Below are positions 12,801-23,589 of a DNA stretch of 64,000 bases, piece by piece; positions within the stretch are counted from its first letter, which is position 1, and each line of letters begins with the position of its first letter. Both the position numbers and the translations under genes were made by a program. The stretch is from Thuidium tamariscinum (lineage: Eukaryota; Streptophyta; Bryopsida; Hypnales; Thuidiaceae): NCBI GenBank assembly GCA_947034885.2, contig OX344755.2:25427052-25491051 (forward strand), given 5' to 3'. The notes beneath the pieces are model-generated. The model was not told the DNA's origin. It searched no databases and saw nothing but the letters and a program-made list of their open reading frames with translations.

Positions 12801-15459
12801 GAAACATACCCCGGAGGAGCTCTAGAGTCTCATTCTGTACTGGGCAGTAGAGGAGAATGCAGGACCTATTTCCCTAGAAAACGAGTGCCCCCACATTGTC
12901 CGGGCTATGAAGCTGTTGGTTCGCCAAACTCATGGAACGCTGAAACCCATTGCGCATCCTACTGTTGGGCTCACGGAGAATTCGATTTACGCTGCTGCCA
13001 ATGGCCGTACCACATCTACACGTTTGACACATGTGGTGGAGGACCTCCTCCTCCATGGATGGGTGTTATTTCCGAACCTATACAAGTGCACTGAGCCAGT
13101 TGAAAGGTACAGGACTGATCTGCTTGCGCTTCTAGGGTACCAGGACGGACAACAAGAAGTTGTCACTAAAATACTGGCCTTTATAAGACGGGTAGCAAAA
13201 CGAGCAGTACTGGACCTATACTACACTAGACACCATGATAAGCTTGCCATACTCTGGAGTAGGGGCACATCCAGTGACCAAGAAAGAGTACACTCAGAAA
13301 AGGTGCGTCTGTCTTTCTGTTTGTCCCTTAATCGTGAGAAATATGTATGATTTTATAAGTCAGGAACATAAAACCTTCAGCTTCAACCTCGACTTTCTGT
13401 GTTACTTTGAAATACCTGTTGTAATGTCCACTTCCATTTTTGTCCTCCTTTCAGGTTTTCCAAGATGCACTTTTCCTAAGAGAGAACATCGACTTAGAAT
13501 GGTGCTTTCCTGGAGAAAGAACCACTTCGAAGGTATTCGACCTCCAACCCAGTGACATGGTGACTGGGATAAGAGGGATGTTTCAGGTACGGGTTGCACA
13601 ACTAAAAGTAGTACACACTCTAGGGATTAACTGCAATAAAGGTACCGAGGTCCTTGAATCCGCGAGGATTCAAGATAAGCAACCTGCTAGTTCTGATGCG
13701 GAAGGGGTCATTCACTCAGACGACAACGTACTAACCAACAAAGCTTTCACATTGAAGCAAGGGTTTCTTCAAGGCCTTGACGCATACTGCAATGAAACTA
13801 ATGTACTTGTGGTTCCAAGGGTAACTTCCTCAGGGAATTCAAGAGTGGCGAGGGAAGTTGACTTGTGTGAATTCCATGCCTGCACACTCCCTAGTATCTC
13901 ACCTTTAGGAAATGGGCCACAATTTACTCGGTCAGTGATAGTGAAGGGTAGTCCTAGTAAAGACCGAAAGAAGTCAGTTGTGAACCCGACCATCACTATA
14001 ACAAAATCTGGTAAAAAAGACCGGCAGTCGCAATGCGACTGCGGGTCTTTTTTACTAGATTTTGTTATAGTGCGTGGAACTAGGGGTGGACAGGTCTGTA
14101 GACAAGGCTCATTTCATTGAAGGAGAACCCACAACCTCAGGTCCTGCCTTGCCAAATAAAGAACTTCAAACAGGGATTGCCAATTCTATCCTGCAGACTT
14201 TGGATACTGCGCCAGTGGTGACACTTTCAGTGCCTGACAAAGTTCGAGAGCTTAGTAGTGGTCATCGGTGAGATCTATACTGTGCACCACAATTTGTCAA
14301 TGGTTATTCTGTGCGACTGCTAGAGTTCTGCTCCTTTGGAATGCCAATGGTGCTACATTTTGAACTACTGGAAAAATCATATAGAGCTTTCCGGTTCCTT
14401 CTGGACTTCACTTCTTTGCTTCAAGTGCACGCTCCTGCCTTGTTCACTTCTATTTCGATTGTGACATCCTTTGAAGGAGTTCTCCTTTAACTTTCTGTTC
14501 CAATTTTGCAGATTGAAAGCAAAGTTGGACCGGGTTGTAGAATCCACAGGTGGGTCAAGGGCAATCGTTTTGCACGTCCTATATGGGGGAATGAGCTGTT
14601 CTCTTTCACTGGACAAGGACATTGACCCTCTCTTTGATCCTGAAGGATGGGTTAGTTTTGTATTATTTGAGTGGTTCAGAGAGTGGTGCGTACTGCACTA
14701 CCCATCTAATGAATATGTGTTCTGTAGTCCGTTTCTGTATACATGTTTAAAGTCATATGTCCGAGGGAAAAAGGAGTCCTATGTCAACATTAAAAGGTTC
14801 CTTGCATCCAAGTTTAAGATACTGGCTGAACCTGAGGTCATGATTATTCCAGTTGTATACGGTGACCACTGGAGCTTGGCGATGATGACCAACAGTGGAA
14901 AACTGTTTCATTTTGATTCTCTTCATTCACATAATTTTCATGACGATGTGTCACTTTATCGTCTCCTAGGAAAGTTGTGGGCTGTTAGACTAGACATTCC
15001 GCAGAACGACAGACGTTGGACCTATGCTATTGACCGCAGAAATTGGAAAGTGCCCACAGTCCCTCAACAGAAGGGAGCGTGGGAGTGTGGTTTCTTCTCT
15101 ATGAAATATGCCCTCTCTTACATCCAAACTGTTCAACCCCAGAAAAATGAAGTGGCTGAGGTAAATTTTGGCTTCGAACAACCATTCCTATAGCTTCTGG
15201 AGTTCCTTTTCAAATACATTCTAACGTCTTTGTTTCCATCCGACAGGTTGAATACCACATTTCTGTGGATGACGGGCCTTTGACTCGTGAGTTTGTGAAG
15301 GACGCCCTTTATGAAGTTGTGCACACTATTGGAAATGCCACTCTGCCAGGCTTAGGGGATACCAACCCAGTGAAGCACCTGCCTGAACGTGGAAGACCGT
15401 TTGCAGAACAGGATGACTGTTTCATGATTGACGACAGAGATTTCGAGAATTCGGTTTAG
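9823..15459 (+). CDS. Ulp1/SENP-family cysteine protease gene, seven coding exons, probably disrupted
   Basis: Coding exons with consistent GT-AG boundaries and matching phases: 9823-9879, 10387-10722, 11160-12365, 12451-13302, 13455-14267, 14512-15160, 15247-15459. The first exon is the least certain; an ATG at 10393 could serve instead. In order, the product has an acidic Ser/Asp/Glu N-terminus, a Cys/His finger, a long charged middle, a conserved segment shared with a second locus, and a C-terminal Ulp1-type peptidase domain with complete His, Asp, Gln and Cys. Such proteases cut isopeptide or peptide bonds after SUMO-like proteins, and in plants many Ulp1-like genes are carried by DNA transposons; which applies here is unknown. 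There is a TAG at 12823-12825 in an otherwise continuous exon, and a MITE at 13994-14072 shifts the frame of the fifth exon, so the locus is probably not fully functional now. Intron positions look intact, which argues for recent damage. Confidence 0.72.
11160..12365 (+). CDS. exon with Cys/His finger and acidic/basic linker (Ulp1 gene, coding exon 3)
   Basis: The exon is bounded by an acceptor ending TCTGTGCAG and a donor TTCAAG/GTCAGC, both in phase 0. It encodes 402 residues. Near its start, after a segment rich in aromatic and basic residues, FICIYCKF and a following WHRMTSECTMC make a C-x2-C...H...C-x2-C set, which suggests a zinc-binding finger. A polylysine-like basic tract follows (residues of KRKKKKAH type), which could be a nuclear localisation signal. 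Then comes a long Thr/Glu/Asp-rich region that is probably disordered, and a more ordered C-terminal part. The finger and basic tract fit a nuclear or DNA-binding protein. Confidence 0.6.
12451..13302 (+). CDS. middle exon of the Ulp1 gene, with an in-frame TAG
   Basis: The acceptor is TGTACATTAG at 12441-12450 and the donor is GAAAAG/GTGCGT at 13302/13303; the 852 bases keep phase 0. The predicted protein starts ELHPLLKTEELMEE, with charged, helix-prone sequence, and later has a mixed hydrophobic region (for example LLLHGWVLFPNLYK). No known domain was recognised. A TAG codon at 12823-12825 interrupts the frame, but both sides read smoothly in the same frame. It is either a real nonsense mutation, an unrecognised tiny intron, or a sequencing error. 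Confidence 0.5.
13455..14267 (+). CDS. conserved non-catalytic segment of the Ulp1 gene, coding exon 5
   Basis: The exon runs from acceptor CTTTCAG (to 13454) to donor CATCG/GTGAGA (14267/14268). Its residues match the minus-strand copy at 25 kb: shared blocks include FLxGLDAYC, a run VARE..LCE.H ending in a TxPxxxP pattern, and a hydroxyl-rich RSVIVKGSP-like segment. A 79-bp MITE at 13994-14072 splits the exon. The net insertion of 82 bases, counting a 3-base duplication, is 1 modulo 3, which is exactly the frame change seen between the two sides. The segment upstream of the protease is therefore a genuine conserved part of the family, of unknown function. Confidence 0.55.
13994..14072. mobile_element. 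79-bp CACTA-type MITE, near-perfect hairpin
   Basis: The element begins CACTATAACAAAATCT and ends with the reverse complement, ATTTTGTTATAGTG. The two 39-bp arms differ at only about two positions, with almost no loop. The CACTATAAC end is the hallmark of the CACTA (En/Spm) superfamily and matches the right end of the larger element at 53960. The flanks, CAT on the left and CGT on the right, would be an imperfect 3-bp target duplication. It lies inside coding exon 5 of the Ulp1 gene, and low divergence of its arms points to a recent insertion. Confidence 0.75.
14512..15160 (+). CDS. Ulp1-type peptidase catalytic exon
   Basis: The acceptor is CAATTTTGCAG (to 14511) and the donor GCTGAG/GTAAAT at 15160/15161. 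One base completes a codon begun in the previous exon. The exon carries the peptidase core. The catalytic His is in GDHWSLAMM (His codon 14867-14869). The Asp is in HFDSLH about 15 residues later. The oxyanion-hole Gln is in VPQQKGAWECG, and the nucleophile Cys is in ECGFFSM (codon 15086-15088). This His-Asp-Gln-Cys order and spacing is that of clan CE (Ulp1/SENP, family C48). All four residues are present, so the domain itself looks catalytically competent. Confidence 0.82.
15247..15459 (+). CDS. C-terminal exon of the Ulp1 gene
   Basis: The acceptor is CATCCGACAG (to 15246) and the phase is 0. The 71 codons continue from the catalytic exon with VEYHISVDDGPLTREF and end at a TAG (15457-15459). 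The tail is rich in charged residues and Pro and has no recognised domain. The clean acceptor, kept frame and terminal stop mark this as the true 3' end of the coding region. No AATAAA was seen close downstream; the first clear one is at about 16015. Confidence 0.6.
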   Translation, partial: VEYHISVDDGPLTREFVKDALYEVVHTIGNATLPGLGDTNPVKHLPERGRPFAEQDDCFMIDDRDFENSV

Positions 15460-17461
15460 GTATCAGGAGGGATTTGGACGTAATTCACCTATGAATAGTA
15501 TCCTCAGTTTAGGATTAGAATCATTCACTTCTCTATATTCTGGACCATGACAATGTCACAAAAATATTGATAGACCTCTGTAAAAGTGGAGACACACTGT
15601 ACAAGCTCATAGACAGGAATTATCTATTACACAACTTCAATGGCAATGTAGTTTCATGATTCTGCGTTACTGTGGATTGCTGTTGCAGTCTACACTTACT
15701 ACTTGTTCTGCTTGTCCTTATAGTTTCAGGGATTGGAATGTACTTACTGTCCATTACCTCCACGGTGAATTTATCTTGTCCTCAATTCAGTGAGATGAAT
15801 AATTCATTTAGTTCAATGAAATTAGAAGTTGTACTCTGAGCGCTACTCCTGCTTTTTATTATGTGATGAGGGTCCTGCTTTAGTGAGATGCTCATTGCTA
15901 GGAAACGCTTTACCGTTGCCCTTCTTTTCACATGGCCTTCACTGTATGAAGTCAGTTTCCAGAGTTCTGGGCCCACACATTAGTAATTTCGGAGTGAATA
16001 ATGAGATAGGCATCAATAAAACTGTCAGTCTCAAAATACTCACGAATATGAATGGTCTTCTTGAAATTCGATTATTTTTTAGAGACATGGTTGCATTTCG
16101 TAGGGTTCTCCGGATATATTGAGTACGAAAAACACTTTCATAAACAGAATCTTGTGGAAGGGTAAAAATCAGTACTCTGAAGTCCACAAATCATTTACTA
16201 TATTGTGTATTGTATCTTTCCCTTCTGTAATACAAATGCAGACATTCTTTGATTCACTTTCATTCTTACTTAATTAGGAAGTTAACTATGGGTTGACAAT
16301 TCAGACTGCTTACAATTAGAATACCAAGTACTGCCTGTAGTTTCCACTACATATATTCTCAATTTCAAGTGCAGCACATAAGATTCCATGTATATTATTT
16401 AATTTCTCATTTGTATGATGTTGTTCGCTAGTGAAGAGAATATTAAGCATACACTACTACAAAATGATGTCAAACTTAAAAGAATATAAAGCATATACTA
16501 CTACTAAATGATGTCGAAGTCCACAGATGAACAACAAGTTTTTGTTGAATTGGGTAATGCATGTAGCGTTTGTAGAAGTTCATGTGCATTTGGACACTGC
16601 ATTATCCAAGTCAACCAATAATTTCTTCATGTGCACAGTACAGTGCTGAATTCAAGTAAAGAAATTGTTGATTTCAATACTACGGTGTTCAAATCAAGAA
16701 AAAAATTAACAAATGTTTGGTGCAATTCACTGAAATGTTTCTTAAGCAATTTTTTTTTCTGTTGACAGAATGTAACTAATCATTGTTTGAAATCATTGTA
16801 TCATGAACTCTAAAAAAAAAAAAATCCTTTACAATTCAATGTTTTGTTCATTCAGTAGACTTTCGAGGCAACTTCAGTATGGTAAAATATGTTTCTCGGA
16901 TAAACTTCTTCCGAAGAAAAGGTGTACTATCAAACAAACTTTCACTTCCAAAATCTCTTTTATGATATCATGTCTTCAATAGAACATTTTGAACATAATT
17001 TAGCGATAGTGTTTGGAAATCTCAAGGAAGTTGTTCCTTGCTATCACTATTAATTTTGTCCATCACTTTCTATTGAAATTTCAAAATTACTAAGGGGTTT
17101 CAAGATATTAAATTAAATTAAATTTATCAACTTCAAAAAAAAAAATTCCAAAGAACTTGTCATATTATGTTGAATTTGCCTTAAAAATGTACTAAAATTT
17201 TGAGATATCGATTTCGAAATCTTTAAATTGAAGGAATAACTATTTTGTCCAATACTTAAAAGAAATTATACTACACTTCGTAGATTCAAGGAAGATTATA
17301 TGATTACTATGTAAAAATGTGTTTAAGTTAACGAAGTTGCTATAATCTTACATTCAACTGAACTTGCATTTTATAGAAGCTATTGATTTGGAACTGCACT
17401 TTAACTGCTTCGTAGTTGATTTCTCTATAACCTAATAGGATGTTTTTGGGGACTTGAGAAA
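15460..17461. other. intergenic DNA, no gene seen; small tandem duplication at 16438-16520
   Basis: Two kilobases of AT-rich DNA 3' of the protease gene with only short frames. At 16438-16520 a 44-bp unit (GAATATTAAGCATAC...) occurs twice in tandem with several differences. Confidence 0.5.
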
Positions 17462-17620
17462 ACTATGTCCAATCATAACATGCTGTAGCACTCAGCAGGA
17501 CTGCCTTCCCAAGGACGTAATCGTGTGGATATCCCACATTATTCCATCCAAAAGGATGGTATACTGGGGAATATTCCACTCCGAATCAATAACTTCTATT
17601 CAGTACCAAGGCAATGAAGG
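17462..17620. repeat. hairpin-bearing repeat, right copy (pairs with 9010-9180)
   Basis: This segment repeats, in direct orientation, the block order seen at 9010-9180, including CATAACATGCTGTAGCA and CCGAATCAATAAC. It has its own internal inverted repeat (ATTCCATCC / GGATGG with GTGGATATCCCAC / GGGGAATATTCCAC). It lies about 2 kb downstream of the Ulp1 gene. Confidence 0.42.
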
Positions 17621-17824
17621 AACGCGTCAGAGTCTGAGCTTGGAATTCGTGGAGGACTCTGACTGCTTGGAAAAGGCAGAGTCTTTTCTTCCTACTCAAT
17701 GTTATGATTTCTGAAACCAACAAATAAATTCGGTTAATTTTGAGTAATGACAATTCCGAATTTAGAATTTGTTTGGAATTCGAGATATGTTTAACCTATG
17801 AAGCCATGAACTGCATTGTAGGAC

Positions 17825-19060
17825 ATTATAAATGCTTTGGGCTACTCGGTACAGATGCATTTTCTATTTCTTTTCTTCAAAGTTTTGATACAATGTGTGC
17901 CCGAGGAGTAGCTCTAAGGCCCGACAATTTTCATAACTTCTGACTTCATGGTCAACAAGTTCTGGCAGGATATGTCGGTTTCTTCCCCCGGCGTGTAGCC
18001 ATGACAATTGAAGAACTTCTGCACAGGAACTATTTTTATGAAAGTGAAATTCCGAATTGGTTCTTCAGGTTTGTACAGACATGGGAAGCTTTGAATCAAT
18101 CCATTCCAATCAATGAGTCAGAAGTTATGAAGATTTTGAATGAGGGGTTGTTTGAAGCCAGTTACAGACCCGGGGAGGACACTTCTTGTGTATTTGGGGG
18201 ACCCACGTGCGGCAGTGGGGTATTTTTAGGGGGGCTATCAATTACTTGTAATCATTACTTGGCAACATTAAAAAAGCCCCTATTTTACCATAAAGCGGAA
18301 AAATCAGCTATATTATCATCCCTATTTTATTTTAAAAACACTTTGCCTTTTTAATGTCCCGTATTTTATATGTAAATTTCTTATAAATTTTATCTAAGAT
18401 TATTTAAATGTACCCTACATTCCGCCGCATATAGGTTATAAAAAAATGGGAAGTGTCCTCCCCTAGGTTACAGAATCCGCACAGTACAAAGACAGTTTGT
18501 AATTCTTCATGTAATTCAATTTCTGAAATTCCTGGGGGAAAAAAACAAAAGGTGTACACTGTTTAGGACAACATTTTCACCATTGGGATTAAGACTTCTG
18601 AATTCTATGAAAAAAATGTTCACAATTCAGTGTTTCGGCTCATTTGTGACTTCTTTCTACTCACTTATTTTTTACTATATGTTGTACAATTCCAAATGGT
18701 TTGGATTTTTTTTTTAGCCAACTTGCATTGAAGTATGAATTCAAATAGTGACTACCACGTTGAATTTTTTTTCACACAAACGTGACCTTGTGAAGTGCAA
18801 CTACCCGCCTTTTTGCTGGGATACAAATACAATTTCTGGCAATTCAAATGCTTCTATCTTGCAATGCATATAGTGGAAATTTGTGAAATTTTCCCCACAG
18901 GTTTACAAACCACCTTACTACAAGGTTCTACGGTTACATGAGTCAAAAATGTGTTTTAAGAAAAAAAAATGCACTTGTTTTCGAAATGGCAGTTCTAAAG
19001 CATTGTTGGTCAAAACAGAGTGATAAAACTTGAGGACTTCAATCAATATGCACAGAGTCC
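17825..19060 (+). repeat. dispersed AT-rich repeat R1, copy a
   Basis: A roughly 0.95-1.0 kb non-coding unit recurs in the window. Landmarks in order are TAAGGCCCGACAATTTTC, a block around GGAAGCTTTGAATCAATCC, CCAAATG(G/A)TTTG, a CACTTCTTGTGAAGTGCA-like block, CTATCTTGCAATGCATA, and GAAATGGCAGTTCT. This copy is interrupted by a 298-bp MITE at 18169-18466. Other copies are at 35785-36765 (+), 45535-46455 (-) and 46635-47555 (+), with a truncated end near 34930-35065. No coding capacity is kept between copies, so it is a non-coding repeat of unknown class. Confidence 0.65.
18169..18466. mobile_element. 298-bp hAT-type MITE with 8-bp target duplication
   Basis: Terminal inverted repeats GGGGAGGACACTTC / GAAGTGTCCTCCCC are perfect over 14 bases; the outermost three bases differ partly (CCC versus CTA). 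The element is flanked on both sides by GTTACAGA (18161-18168 and 18467-18474), an exact 8-bp duplication, the length made by hAT transposases. It sits inside repeat R1 copy a, and the other R1 copies lack it. It has no coding capacity, so it must have been moved in trans. Confidence 0.8.
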
Positions 19061-19071
19061 TTTTGAAAAAG

Positions 19072-19510
19072 AAAAGTTCTTATTGAATTAAACATTCAAA
19101 ACTCCAGTTCTGTAAGTTCATCTCACTTCTGAGCTCATTTAGGCATAGTGAATCTCGTTTTCTAAATACATGTAGAACTAATGGAATTTGGAGGTTGCAG
19201 TTTAGTTTCAACTCACAAAATCTGTTTGTCATCTACAGCTTTTATTACAAACTTGTTGCCAAAATGCAGAGACTATGCTGTGAAAAAAGATATTGACATT
19301 TGTGCACAATGCCTCTGAATTCAGGGCATAACTTTCTATTAAAAGCTCCAAATGATGAATGGTTTTTTCGAGGTGCAACTGAATTGCAACCTCCAATTTC
19401 CATTAGTTCTATATGTATTTAGAAAACGAGATTCACTATGCCCAAATGAGCTCAGAAGTGAGATGAACTTACAGAAATTGAACATCGGTGGGTTCAATAA
19501 GATTTTTCTA
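19072..19510. repeat. long foldback (arms about 130 bp, loop about 150 bp)
   Basis: The left arm, about 19072-19215, contains GAGCTCATTTAGGCATAGTG. It returns in reverse complement in the right arm, about 19362-19510, as CACTATGCCCAAATGAGCTC. The core 100 bases of the arms are nearly identical. The pair starts just after repeat R1 copy a. It could be a foldback transposon or an inverted duplication, and its transcript would form a long hairpin able to feed small-RNA production. Confidence 0.7.
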
Positions 19511-20349
19511 ATTCACAACGTCGACAGTGTTCATAAGTACTTTGAGGTGGCTTGGTGCCTTGGACCCTTCCCCCCCAACAAGAGATGTGGGAAATACCTC
19601 CATGCCAACGTCCCATGAAGGTGGCGTTCAATGTACACCGCCATGTGGACATTGACGTACGTGTTGCACTTGCATTGATGATATGTGTCATTTTGGTGGC
19701 ACATGCATTGCCACGTGTGAAATGTTCATACGTTTATTAAGTTAGAATTTTTCCCAAATTATTTCACTGTATGACAAATTCAATAAAATATGTAAAAAAA
19801 AATGCAAAAAGTTTTGGCTCCATACTCCCTAGGTCCTGTGCAGTAAACCAACATAGACAAGTTACTTTGACCAAATCAACACTTCTTCGCTCATTATCTT
19901 CTGATTTGAATCCGTTTTTTGTAGTAGTGATCTTTGTATTCAAAGATCAAGTGACATGTTTTAATATTGTGCAATGTAGTAATGATCGAAACTTTCTGTA
20001 ATTCAAACTTCAATTATTGGACGGACCACAGAGTTATACATTTTCAGCAACAATACAGGTGAAATGTACATGAACATTATCTTTTTTATTCTCTGTTCAT
20101 GCGTGTGCAATGTCTTGCAATAAGAAGTACATGAACAAATTATCATAATAATTCCATAATCTAATAAGAACATGGTACACTTGAAATTCTTCTTTGTTGC
20201 TTCGAATACAGGAATTTCAATTCCTCTATTCTTTCAATTCTTTTATTTTCTTGGGCTTGAATGACGTCGTATTCTGTACAACTTCTAAGCGAAGCAGCTC
20301 TACAAGACTTTGGATGAAGTCACTTCCTGGATTTCTTCACACTTTCTAA
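19511..20349. other. no gene seen
   Basis: AT-rich DNA without a convincing frame or repeat boundary. Confidence 0.5.
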
Positions 20350-20790
20350 TGTACTTCTTCACCTATTTTGATTTCATTTCTTTTTTTTTGGTGTTCCGTA
20401 TTTCTTTGGTATTCCCAAGTTAACCTTTCTCTATATGTATTTCGTTTCTTATTTTTTTCCATTCCCTACCTCTATTCCTGAACCGGTTTTTTCCCTTCCA
20501 TATTTTTATTCCTCTCCTATTTATTTCCTTCCCTACTTCTTACCTTCCCTGTTTTTTCCCTTCCAATTTTTTATTCCTTTCATTTTGTTTGTTTTTCCAT
20601 ATTTCTAGTCCTTCAGTATTTTGTATTCTTATGTTATTATTTTTTTTTTCCTTTCCTAATTGTGTACTTGGCTTCCTTCCCTTTTTTCCCCTCTCGTACT
20701 TATTTCTTACTGTATTTTGTGAATTCCTATTCTCGGTTCCCTACAAATTTCTTTTCCGTACCTAGTTGCTCTCATTCCTTCATTTCAGCC
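20350..20790. repeat. polypyrimidine tract built of TTCCCTT/TATTTTT words
   Basis: The plus strand is almost all C and T for about 430 bases, in degenerate units like CCTTCCCTACTTCTTACC and CCCTTCCAATTTTT. The same words occur in reverse complement (GGGAAGG..AAAAAATAGGG) at 22291-23830, so the two regions form a loose inverted pair around 1.5 kb of ordinary sequence. Confidence 0.55.
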
Positions 20791-22290
20791 CATATCCATT
20801 TCATTGACGTTTCAATATAGTGAGAATAACATATAGAATGTTCATGAACACTGTCTTCAACAATATTGAAACTGACTAGCCCTTCGGTTTTCTTCTTGTA
20901 TGTATTAATTGTCCCAAAAAAATTATATCAACTCTTTGGAAGTCAATGATGAAGTTCATTGGAAGGACAAAAGATATTTTTTTGGTATTCAATGGATGAG
21001 TACAATGTAGTTCTATTCAAATAGATTGGAAGTTAAAAAGAACATTCAAGGTAGTTCACTAGAATTTATAAAGAAAGTTCATTGGAAGTTAGAAGGTACA
21101 GTTGAACTGCGTAACTCCGTCACACTTCAGCTGTACTTCATATACCTCATCAAATTAAACATCTTGTGATTGCATAAGAGTAATGCACAGAATGCACACA
21201 ATTGAAAAGAGACCAAAGCAATGGTCACTAGTAAAGAATTCATACATACCATTTCAATGACTTCTACATTTGTTTATAACATGACAAAGCCTTCATAACA
21301 TCATTTCTCATTATGAGGAATTACATGAAGGGGGATTCATCGTCCTGCTTCTGGGATGACAAGATTTAGAAAAAGTGCGTAAACTGTACTGTTTTTGATT
21401 CTTGTTTATTCTTCAATTGTTTTTGCAAAAGAATTTGAAATATTGTATTTCGGTATTGCAGAGGAAAGAACCTGAAATTTATGTGGACTTCCTTTTGCTT
21501 TTCCTATTTCGTCCGTACACCTTACATTCATTTCCTACGAGAGTACTGATTGATTTCATGATCAATTTTTTTGTACCTCTTTCTAATGCACATGACTTCA
21601 TGTACATGCTGACATGCAATATACCGTAGGGTCATTTTAAGAAGCATAGCCAATTACTTTGGAAATTTCTTTCCATATAATGAGCATCACCGTAATATAT
21701 AGAAGAACTTCAGAAATGAGGAAGGGTTTCGGGAAATCATGGTTTTGCAAGCGTTTCGAAATCTGAAGTCTGTATTTTTAAAAGTAAAAATATAATTCAG
21801 ACTTCTGTAAACTGTGGCCTTCCATCTCAGTTCTATAGGATGGAACTTTGTATGCAATATCATGAACATTGGATCCAATGTGCAGTGTACTAACCCTTCA
21901 ACAATTATGGAGTAATACATGCTACAAGTAGTCGCTGAAGTGTTCATGGTACTAAGGCTAAGGCAAAATGTACTTGAAATTCAAGGGTACTGAAGCTCCC
22001 TTCCCAGATCCAATGTGTGAACAGTGTATTCAATTATTTTGAGGATATGCATTTCTCAGTGCATTTCGAAATACTTAAACATCTCAAAGACGTAAAGTGT
22101 GAAGAAACGATGTAATTGACAGAAACTGGGACTCCTTACCACATTCGTTTACAGCACGTACATGAAATCCTACAAATGCAAGACACCCACAACACAAGGT
22201 TCTGCCCGAAAAAAAGAGGAAGCGACAAACAATGTATGCAGCTAAAATAAGAAATATGACTGTTGAGGTAATTGGAAAGCAAGAGAGGAC
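20791..22290. other. no gene seen
   Basis: The spacer between the polypyrimidine and polypurine regions, AT-rich, with only short unconserved frames. AGTTCATTGGAAGTTA-like words recur loosely near 20950-21100. Confidence 0.45.
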
Positions 22291-23123
22291 AGAACGAAGA
22301 ATTTAGGGCCCATCAAATGAGTGCGGAAAGAGAACTGCAACGCTGCTAAAGTACGAAAGACCACTGAAACATATAGAAAATTATAGGGAAATAACTGAAT
22401 ATGCAAGGGAAAAGAGAAGAGAGGAAAAAATTAGGGAAGGACAAGAATACATATATAGCCAAAAAATACATAAACATAAAATATAGGGAGGAAATAACAT
22501 ATTTGGGAAATAAGTATGCAAGGAAAAAAAATAGGTAACACTGAATATATATGGCATGGAAGTAAAACATAAAAATAATAGGGAAGGAAATATAATAGGA
22601 AAGCGGAAACAAATAAAGGGCAAATAAGTAGTCAGTGAAACTAAGACACATATATATATATATATATATATTTCCTTTCATATATATGAATTTATATATA
22701 CATTTTCATAATTATATAAATATATATGTATATGTATGTATATAAATGTATACAATTTAAAAATCAAAAATTAAGAACAAAAACAAAAGGAAATAACACA
22801 GAAGTTTATGGTAAAAAAGGAAGGGAAGGAAAAAAATAGGGAAGGTACAAATAATGTATGGCAACTTCATAGGTAAGGGAACCGAACAATCAAATGAAAA
22901 AAAATAGGGAGGCAGAAGAATGAAATGGCAAATAAGTACGGGAGACATACAAATATATATATATATGAAGGAAAAGAAGGAAAGGAAAAGAGAAAAAGGA
23001 ACGCATACTAGTATGGAAAAGGGGGAAAAATAGGGGAGGGAGAAGAATAAATGGCAAATACTTAGATAAGGGAAGACCATGAAGAAGGAATATACATATA
23101 AATACACAGACACACATAGACAT

Positions 23124-23170
<47 letters not shown>

Positions 23171-23480
23171 CATATATATATATACATATATATATATACA
23201 TAAATGTATACATATATATATAATTCGTTTTAAATTTATTTTTTTAAAGTAAAGGAAATTAAAAATAGGAACGCTTACAACTAGAGAAAAGAAGATAACA
23301 AATTGGGAATGAAAAACAATTATATGGCAAATACATTGATAAGGGAATACAATAATGAAAGAACAACAATATGGAAGTAAGAAAAATACGGGAAGTCAGA
23401 CAAATACAAGCCAAATAAGTAGGGAAGGGATGTACATATATACATATATATACATAAATACATATATTAATATTAATATA

Positions 23481-23516
<36 letters not shown>

Positions 23517-23517
23517 C

Positions 23518-23589
<72 letters not shown>

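Noticed and set aside
9823-15459. Idea that the Ulp1-like protease marks a Polinton
   Set aside because: No polymerase B, integrase, ATPase or capsid-type segment is present nearby, and the gene is spliced with a nuclear-type finger. A host or plain DNA-transposon gene fits better.
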